DNA of 38,350 bases from Planctomycetota bacterium (GTDB lineage: Bacteria > Planctomycetota > Planctomycetia > Pirellulales > Pirellulaceae), in contig JAJDEH010000163.1 in NCBI GenBank assembly GCA_029259935.1, forward strand, positions 1-38,350. The letters are read 5' to 3'. A model generated the notes under the pieces. The model was not told the DNA's origin. It saw only the letters and a program-made list of their open reading frames with translations, and did no database searches. Of the stretch, positions 1 through 7,885 are shown in pieces; position 1 is the stretch's first letter; each line of letters opens with the position of its first letter. The position numbers were made by a program, and so were the translations under genes.

Positions 1-2
1 CG

Positions 3-155
3 ATGCATCGCGCGCGGAGGAAGATCGCCGATCGGGTCGAAGCCAACCGACCGAGCGACGACGAACTGGACCAGATCATCGACGGCGCGATCGACGGCGT
101 CCTCCCCTTGCGAAAGGGGACATCGACCGCGCCATCGCCCGCTGCGCCGGCGTAG
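3..155 (+). CDS. Tail assembly chaperone, G-like upstream frame (may be 5' partial)
   Basis: A 50-residue reading frame (start ATG at 3, stop TAG 153-155) that may begin before the window. It is rich in acidic and helical residues (EANRPSDDELDQIIDG) and lies directly upstream of the tape measure region, the usual place of lambda G-type chaperones that coat the tape measure protein during tail assembly. The heptamer A AAG GGG sits in its zero frame at 113-119, and a -1 slip there joins it to the downstream frame that ends at 415. Without the slip, translation stops after a low-complexity tail (STAPSPAAPA). Synteny, length and the slippery site support the call; the sequence itself is not diagnostic, and this could be the C-terminus of a longer gene. 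Confidence 0.5.
   Translation: MHRARRKIADRVEANRPSDDELDQIIDGAIDGVLPLRKGTSTAPSPAAPA
113..119 (+). promoter_or_regulatory. Probable -1 ribosomal frameshift site (A AAG GGG)
   Basis: The bases are A113-AAG-GGG119, an X-XXY-YYZ heptamer in phase with the upstream frame (codons 114-116 AAG and 117-119 GGG). After a -1 slip the two tRNAs re-pair on AAA and GGG, and reading continues as K-G-D-I-D-R-A into the frame that ends at 415. Lambda-like tail modules use this arrangement to make a small amount of G-T fusion chaperone. Confidence 0.55.
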
Positions 156-415
156 TCGGCGTCGATCCGCGCCCCTTTACATTGCGGCGCCTGCTGGCAC
201 TGTACGAGGCGAAGGTCGAACACGAGATAGACGCCATCCAAGCCAGCTGGCAGCAGACCGCGAGCCTGATGGCACTGCTGGCCAACTGTCACCGCGATCC
301 CAAGAAGACCAAGCCCTACAAGCCGAGCGATTTTTATCCGTTTGCCGAGTCCAGAGATGTTGAGGTAGGCATCGACGCATTGCGTGCGTTCTTGCCGCCG
401 AATTCCCCGAATTGA
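120..415 (+). CDS. Tail assembly chaperone, T-like downstream frame (reached by -1 frameshift)
   Basis: This frame is open from before the slip site to TGA 413-415. It encodes a helical region (FTLRRLLALYEAK, then a W-x3-TASLMALLAN segment) ending in HRDPKK and PSDFYP. That tail pattern (N-x-(H/N)RDPKK...P-x-DF-P) is familiar from small phage tail-assembly proteins encoded just before the tape measure gene. A start at TTG 182 is possible, but it has no Shine-Dalgarno sequence and would drop the conserved stretch just before it (VDPRPF). I therefore favour expression as a -1 frameshift extension of the 3-155 frame. The next gene, the tape measure, begins 15 nt after the stop. The chaperone role is inferred from position and motif. 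Confidence 0.55.
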
Positions 416-430
416 CGCTAGACGATACCC

Positions 431-2395
431 ATGCCCGTCAGCAGTAGCGCCATCCGTGCCGGCCGTGCGTTCGTCGAGCTCTTTGCCGACGATACGAAAC
501 TCGTGCGCGGTCTGCGGCGGGCACAGGCCAAGCTCAACGCTTTTGGGGCGGCGGTCACGCAGATCGGCGCGCGGATTGCCGCCCTGGGCGCCGGCCTGGC
601 GACGCCATTTACGTTTGCGATCCGTGCCGCATCGGACGCTCAGGAAGTGGCCAGCAAGTTCGCCGTCGTATTCGGCGAGAACGCCGCTGCCATTCGCGCC
701 TGGGGCGATGAATTCGCCGGGCAGGTCGGCCGTGGAAAGACCGAGATTGTCTCGTTTCTGGCCGGGGCCCAAGACCTGTTCGTCCCGCTGGGCTTTGATC
801 CCCGTGCGGCCGAAGAACTGTCGAAACAGGTGACGCAACTGGCGGTCGATTTGGGCAGCTTCAACAACATGGCGGACGCGGACGTGATGCGCGACCTGCA
901 GGCCGCGCTCACCGGTTCGGGTGAGACCATGAAGAAATACGGCGTGCTCGTCAGCGAGGCGGCGGTCAAACAGGAACTTCTCAACCAACACATCGATCCG
1001 AAAACCGCCACCGATCAACAGAAAGTGCTGGCGCGGCTGAATCTCATCATGCGCGGCACGACCGCCGCGCAAGGGGACGCCCTGCGTACGGCCGGCGGCT
1101 TCGCCAACCAGATGAAGGCCCTCAAAGCGTCGTTTATCGACACGGCGGAAGTTGTCGGCGGTGCGTTGTTGCCGGTCGTCACGCCGCTCGTTGGCGCATT
1201 CAGGGAAGCGGCTCGTTTCGCCGGCCAATTCGCTGCGGAGAATTCCGGTCTGGTCGTTGCCGTGGCTGCCGGCGCGGTTGGCCTGGTGGCCGTCGGCTCG
1301 GCGCTCGTCGGCTTGGGTCTGGCCGCCAAGCTGGCCGCAGTAGGCTTCGGCATTGTCGCCACGGCGGTTTCGGCAGTGGGGGCTGTGCTGGGCGCGATTC
1401 TCTCGCCCATCGGCATCGTTACCGGCGCGCTGGTCGGCGGCGTCGGCGCGTGGCTTGTCTACAGCGATGCGGGTCAGGCGGCGCTGGCGTCGATCGGCCA
1501 GCGCCTGGAGGCGTTCAAGGCCGACGCACTTTCTACGTTCCAAGGCGTTGTCGACGCCTTGGCCGCCGGCGACTTGCAACTGGCTGGCGAGGTGGCCCTG
1601 GCCGGACTCAACGTCGCCTGGCAGACGGGGCTCAACGCCCTGATGGGCGCATGGACGACGACCCGCGATCTGCTCATCGGCACCTGGCAGGAACTGGGGG
1701 CGACGATCCATCGTATCTGGGCCGAGGTCGTATCGGCGCTGGTCAACATCACGGCCCAAGTCGGCTCGTCGATTCAGGGCTTTTTTGAGAACACCGCCGC
1801 CGATGCGCTCGCCTTGTTGGGCGTCATCAGTGACGCCGAGGCCGAAGCCGCCAAGGCGCAGCTGCAGCGCAATCGGCAAGCGGAGTTGAATGGCCTCCGC
1901 GACGATTTCGATGCGGCCAAAGCGACCGCCGACATTGAACGTGTCTTGACCGAGGCCGCTCAGGCCCGCGCCCGCGGCACGGCCGAGGAAATCCGCGCGG
2001 CCGAGCAAGCTCTGGAACGGGCACGAGCGCGGCTCGCCGAATCGGTCGGTAGCGCGGCGGCGGCCCGCGCTAATGCTTCGTCGCCATCGTCGGCGGCGGC
2101 CGCCACGCGACCGGCTTTGGCCGTGCCCGCCGAACTCGACGCTATTGCCCAGCGGCTCGGTGAGGCCGCCGACGTAATGGTCCGCTCCGGCGATCAAATC
2201 CCGCAAGCAATGTTGATCGGCACCCGCGAAGCGGCCGAAGCCATTCTCCGCCACGAAGCAGGGCGCGACCGCGATCGCGCCGATCGCATCCAGCGCGACC
2301 AATTGGCCGAGCAACGTAAGGCCGCGCGGGCGCTGGAAGACATCGACCGAAACTTGCGTAACGCCGCCACGCTCGCGGTCGCCAACATTACCTGA
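431..2395 (+). CDS. Phage tail tape measure protein
   Basis: A 654-residue protein that would set tail length and line the tail tube. The N-terminus (AGRAFVELFADDTKLVRGLRRAQ) and the following coiled-coil and alanine-rich segments match the usual opening of siphophage tape measures. Residues about 270-350 form a block of small hydrophobic residues with several potential membrane segments, as expected for a protein that helps DNA cross the host membrane. Residues about 440-560 are charged coiled coil with an Ala/Arg/Glu repeat, followed by a Ser/Ala linker and a last helical segment. It is short for the family, implying a short tail tube or partial domestication. The ATG has no strong ribosome binding site. 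It lies between the chaperone pair and unnamed virion-type genes, which is standard order. Confidence 0.85.
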   Translation: MPVSSSAIRAGRAFVELFADDTKLVRGLRRAQAKLNAFGAAVTQIGARIAALGAGLATPFTFAIRAASDAQEVASKFAVVFGENAAAIRAWGDEFAGQVGRGKTEIVSFLAGAQDLFVPLGFDPRAAEELSKQVTQLAVDLGSFNNMADADVMRDLQAALTGSGETMKKYGVLVSEAAVKQELLNQHIDPKTATDQQKVLARLNLIMRGTTAAQGDALRTAGGFANQMKALKASFIDTAEVVGGALLPVVTPLVGAFREAARFAGQFAAENSGLVVAVAAGAVGLVAVGSALVGLGLAAKLAAVGFGIVATAVSAVGAVLGAILSPIGIVTGALVGGVGAWLVYSDAGQAALASIGQRLEAFKADALSTFQGVVDALAAGDLQLAGEVALAGLNVAWQTGLNALMGAWTTTRDLLIGTWQELGATIHRIWAEVVSALVNITAQVGSSIQGFFENTAADALALLGVISDAEAEAAKAQLQRNRQAELNGLRDDFDAAKATADIERVLTEAAQARARGTAEEIRAAEQALERARARLAESVGSAAAARANASSPSSAAAATRPALAVPAELDAIAQRLGEAADVMVRSGDQIPQAMLIGTREAAEAILRHEAGRDRDRADRIQRDQLAEQRKAARALEDIDRNLRNAATLAVANIT

Positions 2396-2404
2396 TTCCA
2401 AGCC

Positions 2405-3268
2405 ATGTCCTTCGTCATCCGCGAACAATTCCGCCGCGACGCCACGAAGTCGGCTGACAACGTCATCTTCGAGCGCGGATGGACCGTCTGGCAGGAATCG
2501 AGCGGCGCGATCGTGGCGTCGGAAGCAGACGAGATCTTCGCCGCGCTGGAATCGACGGTGCAGATCGGTTCGACCTATCCGTCGCTGGGTGGCCTCAAGT
2601 GTGTCGAGGTGCGTCCGTCCTGCCGCGATGACGTGGAGATATGGGACGTATCGGCCCGCTATGAAATCCCGAAAGAGGAAACGCCGCCCGACAGCTTCGA
2701 CGACTTCATGCAGCAGTCGCAGCAGAATTCGCCGGAGAACCCGTTTGGGCCGGAGTTTTCGGGCGGCGGGCAGACGGTCGAAGAATACCGCGTCCGCGAC
2801 CTGGACGGCATGCTGTTCGTCAATTCGGCGAAACAGCCGTTTCGCAACCTCATTCCGATTCCCGTCACGATCCAAGTCGATCGCGTCACGGTCAATGAGC
2901 GCAATCCGGCCAACACGGCAAACCAGGGACGTGCCGAGGGGCGGCGGTTGCTGGCTAGCGTCAGCTACCAAAGTGCCGAACACGTCAACAAAGAAACGGG
3001 TGTCCGCACGCGGTACTACAAGAACACCTACGAAGTCTGGACGCATCCCGATCGTGATTGGGCCCGCGTCGAAGTCATCGATGCCGGTTTCAAGCAAATC
3101 AAAAACGGCAAGCTGGTCACGATCGTCGATCCCGACACGAAAGAACCGTACAGCGAGGAAAGCCTCCTCAACGGCAACGGCGTTCTTCTGGACGCCGGAG
3201 CGGACCCGCACACGATCGAATTCCGCATCCGCCAGGAAGGCCCGCTGGGCGTGCCGTTTCTGGGGTAA
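2405..3268 (+). CDS. Unknown protein of the tail module (287 aa)
   Basis: I recognise no named family. The 287 residues are soluble, mixed alpha/beta and without a signal peptide. Residues about 90-120 form a Gln/Asn/Pro-rich hydrophilic loop (DDFMQQSQQNSPENP), and the C-terminal third is rich in beta-type segments. It starts 9 nt after the tape measure stop and is followed by three more short-gap genes in the same direction. In siphophages the gene after the tape measure is often a distal tail or baseplate hub component, so a structural role is likely but rests only on position. No catalytic motif is visible. Confidence 0.7.
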   Translation: MSFVIREQFRRDATKSADNVIFERGWTVWQESSGAIVASEADEIFAALESTVQIGSTYPSLGGLKCVEVRPSCRDDVEIWDVSARYEIPKEETPPDSFDDFMQQSQQNSPENPFGPEFSGGGQTVEEYRVRDLDGMLFVNSAKQPFRNLIPIPVTIQVDRVTVNERNPANTANQGRAEGRRLLASVSYQSAEHVNKETGVRTRYYKNTYEVWTHPDRDWARVEVIDAGFKQIKNGKLVTIVDPDTKEPYSEESLLNGNGVLLDAGADPHTIEFRIRQEGPLGVPFLG

Positions 3269-3284
3269 TTGAAAGGCAATCATC

Positions 3285-3806
3285 ATGGGGCAGCTTGAAG
3301 GCAGCATCGTCCTACAAGGCGACATGAACGCCGCCACGCTCACGGCGCGGGGCGGCAAACACGGCGAGGACAAATTCGACGCCAACGGCCGCCGCAAGGC
3401 CGATTCCGTCGTCCACGAACAGACGTTTCGATATGAGCAGGCATCGGGCACTTCCGTCGTAGCCGAATCGCGCGTCGTCGGTTCGCTGTTCGCCGATGCC
3501 ACGGCCGTCGAAGTATCGATCGTCTGCGAGACCAAGCCCGACGGTTCGGGCGGCGATCCCCGCAAGTTCACCGTCGATGTTTTGAAGGGGAACCAAACCA
3601 CCGCCTTCGCGTCGATCCTTCCCGGCGGCACGCCCGTTACGGTCGACAGCGGAATCGCCAACCGCCAGGTGCAGTTCGTCATGCCCACGACGACTACCGG
3701 CGCGCGGGGCGACCAGATCAAAGTCACGGTCGCGGTGAGCGGCACCACCGGCACGCAGGGCCAAGGTTTGCAGGTAAGCGTCAAGTATCGCGAGAACCCC
3801 GCGTAA
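3285..3806 (+). CDS. Unknown small virion-type protein (173 aa)
   Basis: A 173-residue protein with no recognised family. Its ATG is preceded by AAAGG about 9 nt upstream. It is rich in Gly, Thr, Val and Ala with alternating hydrophobic residues (for example KFTVDVLKGNQTT and QVQFVMPTTTTG), which suggests a beta-sandwich. There are no membrane segments, cysteine pairs or catalytic motifs. It sits among tail genes with 16-17 nt spacings on each side, so a tail-tip, decoration or baseplate role is reasonable but unproven. Confidence 0.65.
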   Translation: MGQLEGSIVLQGDMNAATLTARGGKHGEDKFDANGRRKADSVVHEQTFRYEQASGTSVVAESRVVGSLFADATAVEVSIVCETKPDGSGGDPRKFTVDVLKGNQTTAFASILPGGTPVTVDSGIANRQVQFVMPTTTTGARGDQIKVTVAVSGTTGTQGQGLQVSVKYRENPA

Positions 3807-3823
3807 TGCAAGGAACGTAAATC

Positions 3824-4132
3824 ATGCTTTCGATTATCGAACGCGACACCACGAACGCCCTGGACGCCTTTCGCGTCACCGTCGGCACGTCGGCCGCCGC
3901 GATTACGTCGACGGCGTTCGCGTGTAAACGGGGCGTCGGTCTCAAGGCGGACGCCGCCAACGCCGGCACGATCTACATCGGCCCATCCGATGTCACGGCC
4001 GGATCGACGCCGGCGACCGACGGCTGGCCGTTGGCTGCCGGCGAGGAACTGTACTTGCCGTTGGACGATCCGCGCACCGTCTTCGCCATCGCATCGGCGG
4101 CCAGTCAGCAGTTGCACGTCGTTGTCGTATGA
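3824..4132 (+). CDS. Unknown small beta-rich virion-type protein (102 aa)
   Basis: The 102-residue product begins at ATG 3824 with AAGGA spaced about 9 nt upstream. It is built from short beta-type stretches (GVGLKADAANAGTIYIGP, then ELYLPLDDPRTVFAIA) and has no signal peptide. The pattern 'nAGtIYIG...G.pL.aGE.l.lp.dd...v.aias' is one I associate with small phage structural proteins of unknown function, where it resembles a sugar-binding-type sandwich. It is followed 7 nt later by the large adhesin-like gene. Confident as a gene, weak as to function. Confidence 0.65.
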   Translation: MLSIIERDTTNALDAFRVTVGTSAAAITSTAFACKRGVGLKADAANAGTIYIGPSDVTAGSTPATDGWPLAAGEELYLPLDDPRTVFAIASAASQQLHVVVV

Positions 4133-4139
4133 GGCCTGC

Positions 4140-6377
4140 ATGTTAGTCGCTACTCGCAGCCGCTTTCGCTTCTTCGGCAACCGCCGTCGCCGTCCGTCGT
4201 TGGCAACAGCGCTGTTGATCCCGTATTGGGCCGATGGAATATCGATTGGCAATCGGCCGAATTCCACCAATTGGCAGGAAAACTCCGGTGTCGCCCGTTC
4301 GCGGTTGGCGGCGAATGGCAGCGGCGACGACGGCCACCTGTGGCATATCAGCGATTCGCCCGCCAATCGCATGATGGCGCAGCGAATCAGCGACGGCGCG
4401 GGACGCGGCGAATGGACGCTCACCGGCGCGACAATCAGTGATCTCGAAGATGTCGCTTCTGCCGTGATCGGCGGCACGGCATATTTGTATTTGGCCGACA
4501 TCGGCGACAACGGCAACGCCCGCAGCACGATCAACATCTTCCGCGTCGTAGAACCGACGATCACGGGCGGCAATTCGAGCACCGCCGCTTTCGAGCAGAT
4601 CGTGTGTGAGTATCCGGCCGGCCAGGTGCCTAGCCATAAGGACGCCGAGACGCTGATGGTCGATCCCGACACGGGCGACATCTACATCGTCACCAAGCGG
4701 ATCACACCGGCCCGCTGTTATCGATTGGCGCATCAAGCGAGTTACACCGGCACGCAAACGCTGGAATACTTGGGCGAGATTTGGACCGGCCCATTTACCG
4801 ACGACGCCACCGGACCGTCGACGGGCGGTTACGTCGTCGGCGGTTCCATAAGCGACGACGGCAAGCTTATCGTACTCAAGAATTATCAAGACGTGTTCGT
4901 GTTCGTCCGCGAAGACAAAGAGGCCACGTCGATCTACGACGCCATGACCGCCACGCCGCTGGTCATGGAAGGCTATGTCGGCGGCGAGCGACCTTCCAGT
5001 CATCCGAACAACGAACCGAAGGGCGAGGGCGTCTGCTTTCTGGCCAATGGCGATCTTGTCACGACGAGCGAATACAACGCCACTTACGGTTCTTCGGCGT
5101 CGGCGTATCCGACGTTCCGCTACGCACGTCTGGCCGACGTGCCGGCGCAGTTGGCGTTTCAGGACAACATCGACGGCTACGCGGGCACGGCGGACACCTA
5201 CATCTGGTCGTTGTCGGCGGAGCAGGGCAACGCCAAGGGGAGCGAAGACACGTTCGTCGCCGACTACAACAGCGGCACGGACGAACGATATGGTTTGCTC
5301 AAGTTCGACCTGTCGAGCGTTCCATCAAACGCCACGGTCATCGGTTGCGACCTGGACCTGTACATCAACACCGAAGGCCAGTTCTTCGAGCTCCGAAAGA
5401 TGTACCAGGCGTGGAGCGAGGCGAGCACCTACACGTCGCTCGGCGGCCTGCCAGCGTTCGACGACGTCGATGCTGCCAGCGTGGCCGATGCTCGCCACGG
5501 CAACTACGACACGATCACGGGCGCGGTGCAGATCAAGGTTCCGGTCGCCACGATCCAGGATTGGATCGACGGCGCGGTGGCGAACGACGGCTGGGTCGTC
5601 TACGGCACGACCAACTCGGACGGTTTGCAATTCCGCAGCCGCCAGCACGCCACCGCGGCCGACCGGCCCAAACTGGTCGTGCGATACACGGTCCCGCGAA
5701 AAGCGGCGCAACTCTCCGTCGCCAGCAATCAATACCTTACCCGCGCTCACGACGTGGCTTGGGACTTGTCGGCGGCGAGCGGCTTCACGGCGTGCGGTTG
5801 GATTTACCGCGACACCAACGGACTGGCCTACTTCGCCGGCAAGTACGCCGGCATCGGAACGCGGGAATGGATTCTCTACAGCGGCTCGTCGAGTTTTTTG
5901 ACGGCCCGGTTGTGCGGCGATGGCACGTCGCCGACCGTGTTCAACTCGATCCTGAGCATCTCGGCGACGGGACAATGGCGCTTCATTGCGCTCCGCTATG
6001 ATCCGGCGCAGTTCGGCGCTGAGTTCATTCTGAATGTCGACGGCCTGCAAGAAGCCACGGCCCACGCCGGCGGATTATTCAGCGGCGGAGCGGCGCTGCG
6101 GTTGGGAGCGAGCGATCATTCGCTGGCCGATTCGCACAACGGGCGGATGGACGCCTGGGGATTTTGGAATCGGGCGCTGTCGGATGCGGAACTGGCGGCG
6201 ATTCGCAACGGCGGGCGTGGCGTCGAATATCGGCATCTTACGGTGGCACAGCGCGGTGGGCTGATTGCGTTCTATGACCTGGGCGAAGCCAGTGGGGGTC
6301 GCGCGGACCTCAGCGGCAACGGTCAGCATCTGTCACCGGTCAATGGCCCGACCAACGCCGATGGTTTCTTGACGTAG
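4140..6377 (+). CDS. Large adhesin-like tail protein: beta-propeller, DNRLRE-type and LamG-type domains
   Basis: I start this 745-residue protein at ATG 4140, with GAGG just upstream. An earlier in-frame start would overlap most of the 102-aa gene. Residues about 60-340 look like a phytase- or esterase-type beta-propeller (YLADIGDNGNAR, DPDTGDIYIVTK, DDGKLIVLKN). Residues about 345-515 match the DNRLRE/CBM96-type disaggregatase-related fold (SSEEDT-like entry, ERYGLLKFDLSSVP, then RPKLVVRYT). Residues about 520-720 are a concanavalin/LamG-type domain (GFTACGWIYRD, GQWRFIALRYD, GRMDAWGFWNRALSDAEL). Such domain strings bind carbohydrates or surfaces. In a tail module this is best read as a host-recognition fibre or adhesin, although propellers can also be hydrolytic. 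The order is unusual for a phage fibre. Confidence 0.7.
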   Translation: MLVATRSRFRFFGNRRRRPSLATALLIPYWADGISIGNRPNSTNWQENSGVARSRLAANGSGDDGHLWHISDSPANRMMAQRISDGAGRGEWTLTGATISDLEDVASAVIGGTAYLYLADIGDNGNARSTINIFRVVEPTITGGNSSTAAFEQIVCEYPAGQVPSHKDAETLMVDPDTGDIYIVTKRITPARCYRLAHQASYTGTQTLEYLGEIWTGPFTDDATGPSTGGYVVGGSISDDGKLIVLKNYQDVFVFVREDKEATSIYDAMTATPLVMEGYVGGERPSSHPNNEPKGEGVCFLANGDLVTTSEYNATYGSSASAYPTFRYARLADVPAQLAFQDNIDGYAGTADTYIWSLSAEQGNAKGSEDTFVADYNSGTDERYGLLKFDLSSVPSNATVIGCDLDLYINTEGQFFELRKMYQAWSEASTYTSLGGLPAFDDVDAASVADARHGNYDTITGAVQIKVPVATIQDWIDGAVANDGWVVYGTTNSDGLQFRSRQHATAADRPKLVVRYTVPRKAAQLSVASNQYLTRAHDVAWDLSAASGFTACGWIYRDTNGLAYFAGKYAGIGTREWILYSGSSSFLTARLCGDGTSPTVFNSILSISATGQWRFIALRYDPAQFGAEFILNVDGLQEATAHAGGLFSGGAALRLGASDHSLADSHNGRMDAWGFWNRALSDAELAAIRNGGRGVEYRHLTVAQRGGLIAFYDLGEASGGRADLSGNGQHLSPVNGPTNADGFLT

Positions 6378-6392
6378 CAAAACGAGAAAGCA

Positions 6393-7322
6393 ATGGCCGA
6401 CGCTTACGTTCTTTCCGAAACCGACGTTCGCACATTGCGGCGGATGGCCCAACGTGAACGTGGCGATCCGATCAATCATCGTCCACCGGTGCAAGGTCTA
6501 TCGCATCCGGCGCGATTGCCCGTCGTTCGCCTTGGCGTCGCCTACGGCACACTTCCCGCCGCTCAATACGATGGCGGCGGCACGTTGGTTCAGCCCGGCA
6601 AAGGCGAGTGCAAGATGCATCGCCTCCGCGCCGATGGTTCCGCCGTCATCGACTTTGACGATCTGCCGACACTTGCTTACAGCATCATGCCGTTTGAAGT
6701 ATCCGACGGCAAGGAATTGGTGCTGCTCCGCGACCAGACGCTGGAAGGTGACGATGCGAATGTTTCGGAGCCAGGTTACGTCGCGCTGCGGTGGGAGCCG
6801 AGCACGACGGAATCGCCCGAACGATTATTGTACGTCTGCGGATCGCCGGCCCAGTTGGTGGCCAACGACGCCAACTGGCATCAATTGCCGCTCACGTCGG
6901 TGGACAACTTCGATACCACGACGTTCGGCATTCACTCCGGCAACCAGTTGGTCGAACTCAAACGCGACGGCGTTTATGAAATCTTTCATTCCTGGCATCT
7001 GGGTTTATCGACCGGTGCGTCGCCGGGCGTGGCGAAGGTCGATGCCGTCGTCCGCTCCGGCACGATGGCACCACTAACGAACAACGTGCCATGCAGCGGT
7101 TTGACGTTAGCCTTGAACCTGGACGACGAAGTCGAACACGACGAAGCCGACGCGTCGTGCATATTCTGGTTGCGGCGGACGTCGACCGCAGCGCAGTGGA
7201 TCGACTTCGCGTTCAAACGGATCATCTACGTCAGCTATCCGGAAATCTATCTCACCACGGCGCGGATTCGGTATCTGGGCGACTTGCCTGGGCCGACCGT
7301 GCAGACCTTTGAAGGACCGTGA
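6393..7322 (+). CDS. Unknown protein of the tail module (309 aa)
   Basis: A 309-residue soluble protein without signal peptide. The N-terminal 60 residues are basic and proline-rich and could anchor it to another component. The remainder is beta-rich (for example VYEIFHSWHLGLS, TLALNLDDEVEHDEADAS, AQWIDFAFKRIIYVSYPEIYLT), compatible with a trimeric fibre-tip or chaperone-like domain. It starts 15 nt after the adhesin-like gene and overlaps the next gene's GTG by four bases (GTGA), so the three are probably translated together. I recognise no family; a fibre-associated role is inferred only from adjacency. Confidence 0.65.
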   Translation: MADAYVLSETDVRTLRRMAQRERGDPINHRPPVQGLSHPARLPVVRLGVAYGTLPAAQYDGGGTLVQPGKGECKMHRLRADGSAVIDFDDLPTLAYSIMPFEVSDGKELVLLRDQTLEGDDANVSEPGYVALRWEPSTTESPERLLYVCGSPAQLVANDANWHQLPLTSVDNFDTTTFGIHSGNQLVELKRDGVYEIFHSWHLGLSTGASPGVAKVDAVVRSGTMAPLTNNVPCSGLTLALNLDDEVEHDEADASCIFWLRRTSTAAQWIDFAFKRIIYVSYPEIYLTTARIRYLGDLPGPTVQTFEGP

Positions 7323-7732
7323 TTCGCGTGGCTTGGACGCGATATCTTGGGGCGACGTTGGGCCGATTCTTGGCCGGCCGCCGCTGGTTCGCCAGCCTGC
7401 CCGGCGGCGGCGAAAGCCGCGACATCTGGCGGCTGGGGCCGGTGTGTGTCAAACGCTGGTCGTCGCGCACCCCGCCCACCGAAGTCCGGCTGCGCTGCCG
7501 TGTTTCCCGCGAAATACCGGTTTGCAACCGCATTTGGTACGTGCCGTGGCTGCATTGGACGTTGGCCCGCTGGATCGTCGGCGAACCGGCGACGCACGAT
7601 GCGTGCAATCGGCTGTTGGCGGGGTTTCCGGAGTTGCGGGACTTGCATCCGGGGAACGTCGTGGCGGGGAGCTTCGGGGCCGTGGTGGTGGATTTCGCGA
7701 TTAGCACGCGAACTATCGCGTTGTGTAATTGA
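7319..7732 (+). CDS. Very small kinase-like protein closing the tail module
   Basis: A 137-residue protein starting at GTG 7319, which overlaps the previous stop as GTGA. It contains D108-L-H-P-G-N113 followed 12 residues later by V-V-V-D125-F. This is the arrangement of the catalytic loop and metal-binding Asp in APH/ABC1-type protein-kinase-like folds. A candidate ATP-binding lysine lies at VCVK45. Only about 60 residues separate that lysine from the catalytic loop, far fewer than in ordinary kinases, and nothing resembling a substrate lobe follows. It could be a minimal phosphotransferase, a degenerate kinase or a structural relic. The codon pattern is like that of the tail genes. Function is inferred from motifs alone. 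Confidence 0.6.
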   Translation: MIRVAWTRYLGATLGRFLAGRRWFASLPGGGESRDIWRLGPVCVKRWSSRTPPTEVRLRCRVSREIPVCNRIWYVPWLHWTLARWIVGEPATHDACNRLLAGFPELRDLHPGNVVAGSFGAVVVDFAISTRTIALCN

Positions 7733-7779
7733 GTCCGCTGGATTTCATGCTCGCGAATACGCTTAGCCACGGCACTTCT

Positions 7780-7829
7780 CCGCCCCCTGTCCGTGTGGTA
7801 ATCTCCAGGTTCTCGTCAACAGGGGGCGG
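7780..7829. repeat. 11-bp inverted repeat ahead of the defence operon
   Basis: CCGCCCCCTGT at 7780-7790 and its exact complement ACAGGGGGCGG at 7819-7829 enclose a 28-nt loop. This is the only striking structure in the 153-bp gap between the tail module and the helicase gene. It could end tail transcription or bind a regulator of the operon. There is no T-run directly after it, so an ordinary intrinsic terminator is not well supported. Confidence 0.5.
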
Positions 7830-7885
7830 CCTCGTTCGACAAACCTTACGAAAGAGGCCGAAAAAAATCGTGCGAAAGATAAGCC

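Noticed and set aside
3990..4139. Upstream extension of the adhesin-like gene
   Set aside because: It would overlap the 102-aa gene and is Arg/Pro-rich; ATG 4140 has GAGG upstream and starts a normal-looking protein.
4975..5901. Long Arg/Ser/Thr-rich ORF on the + strand
   Set aside because: Low-complexity composition and full overlap with the adhesin-like gene in another frame; a GC-driven shadow.
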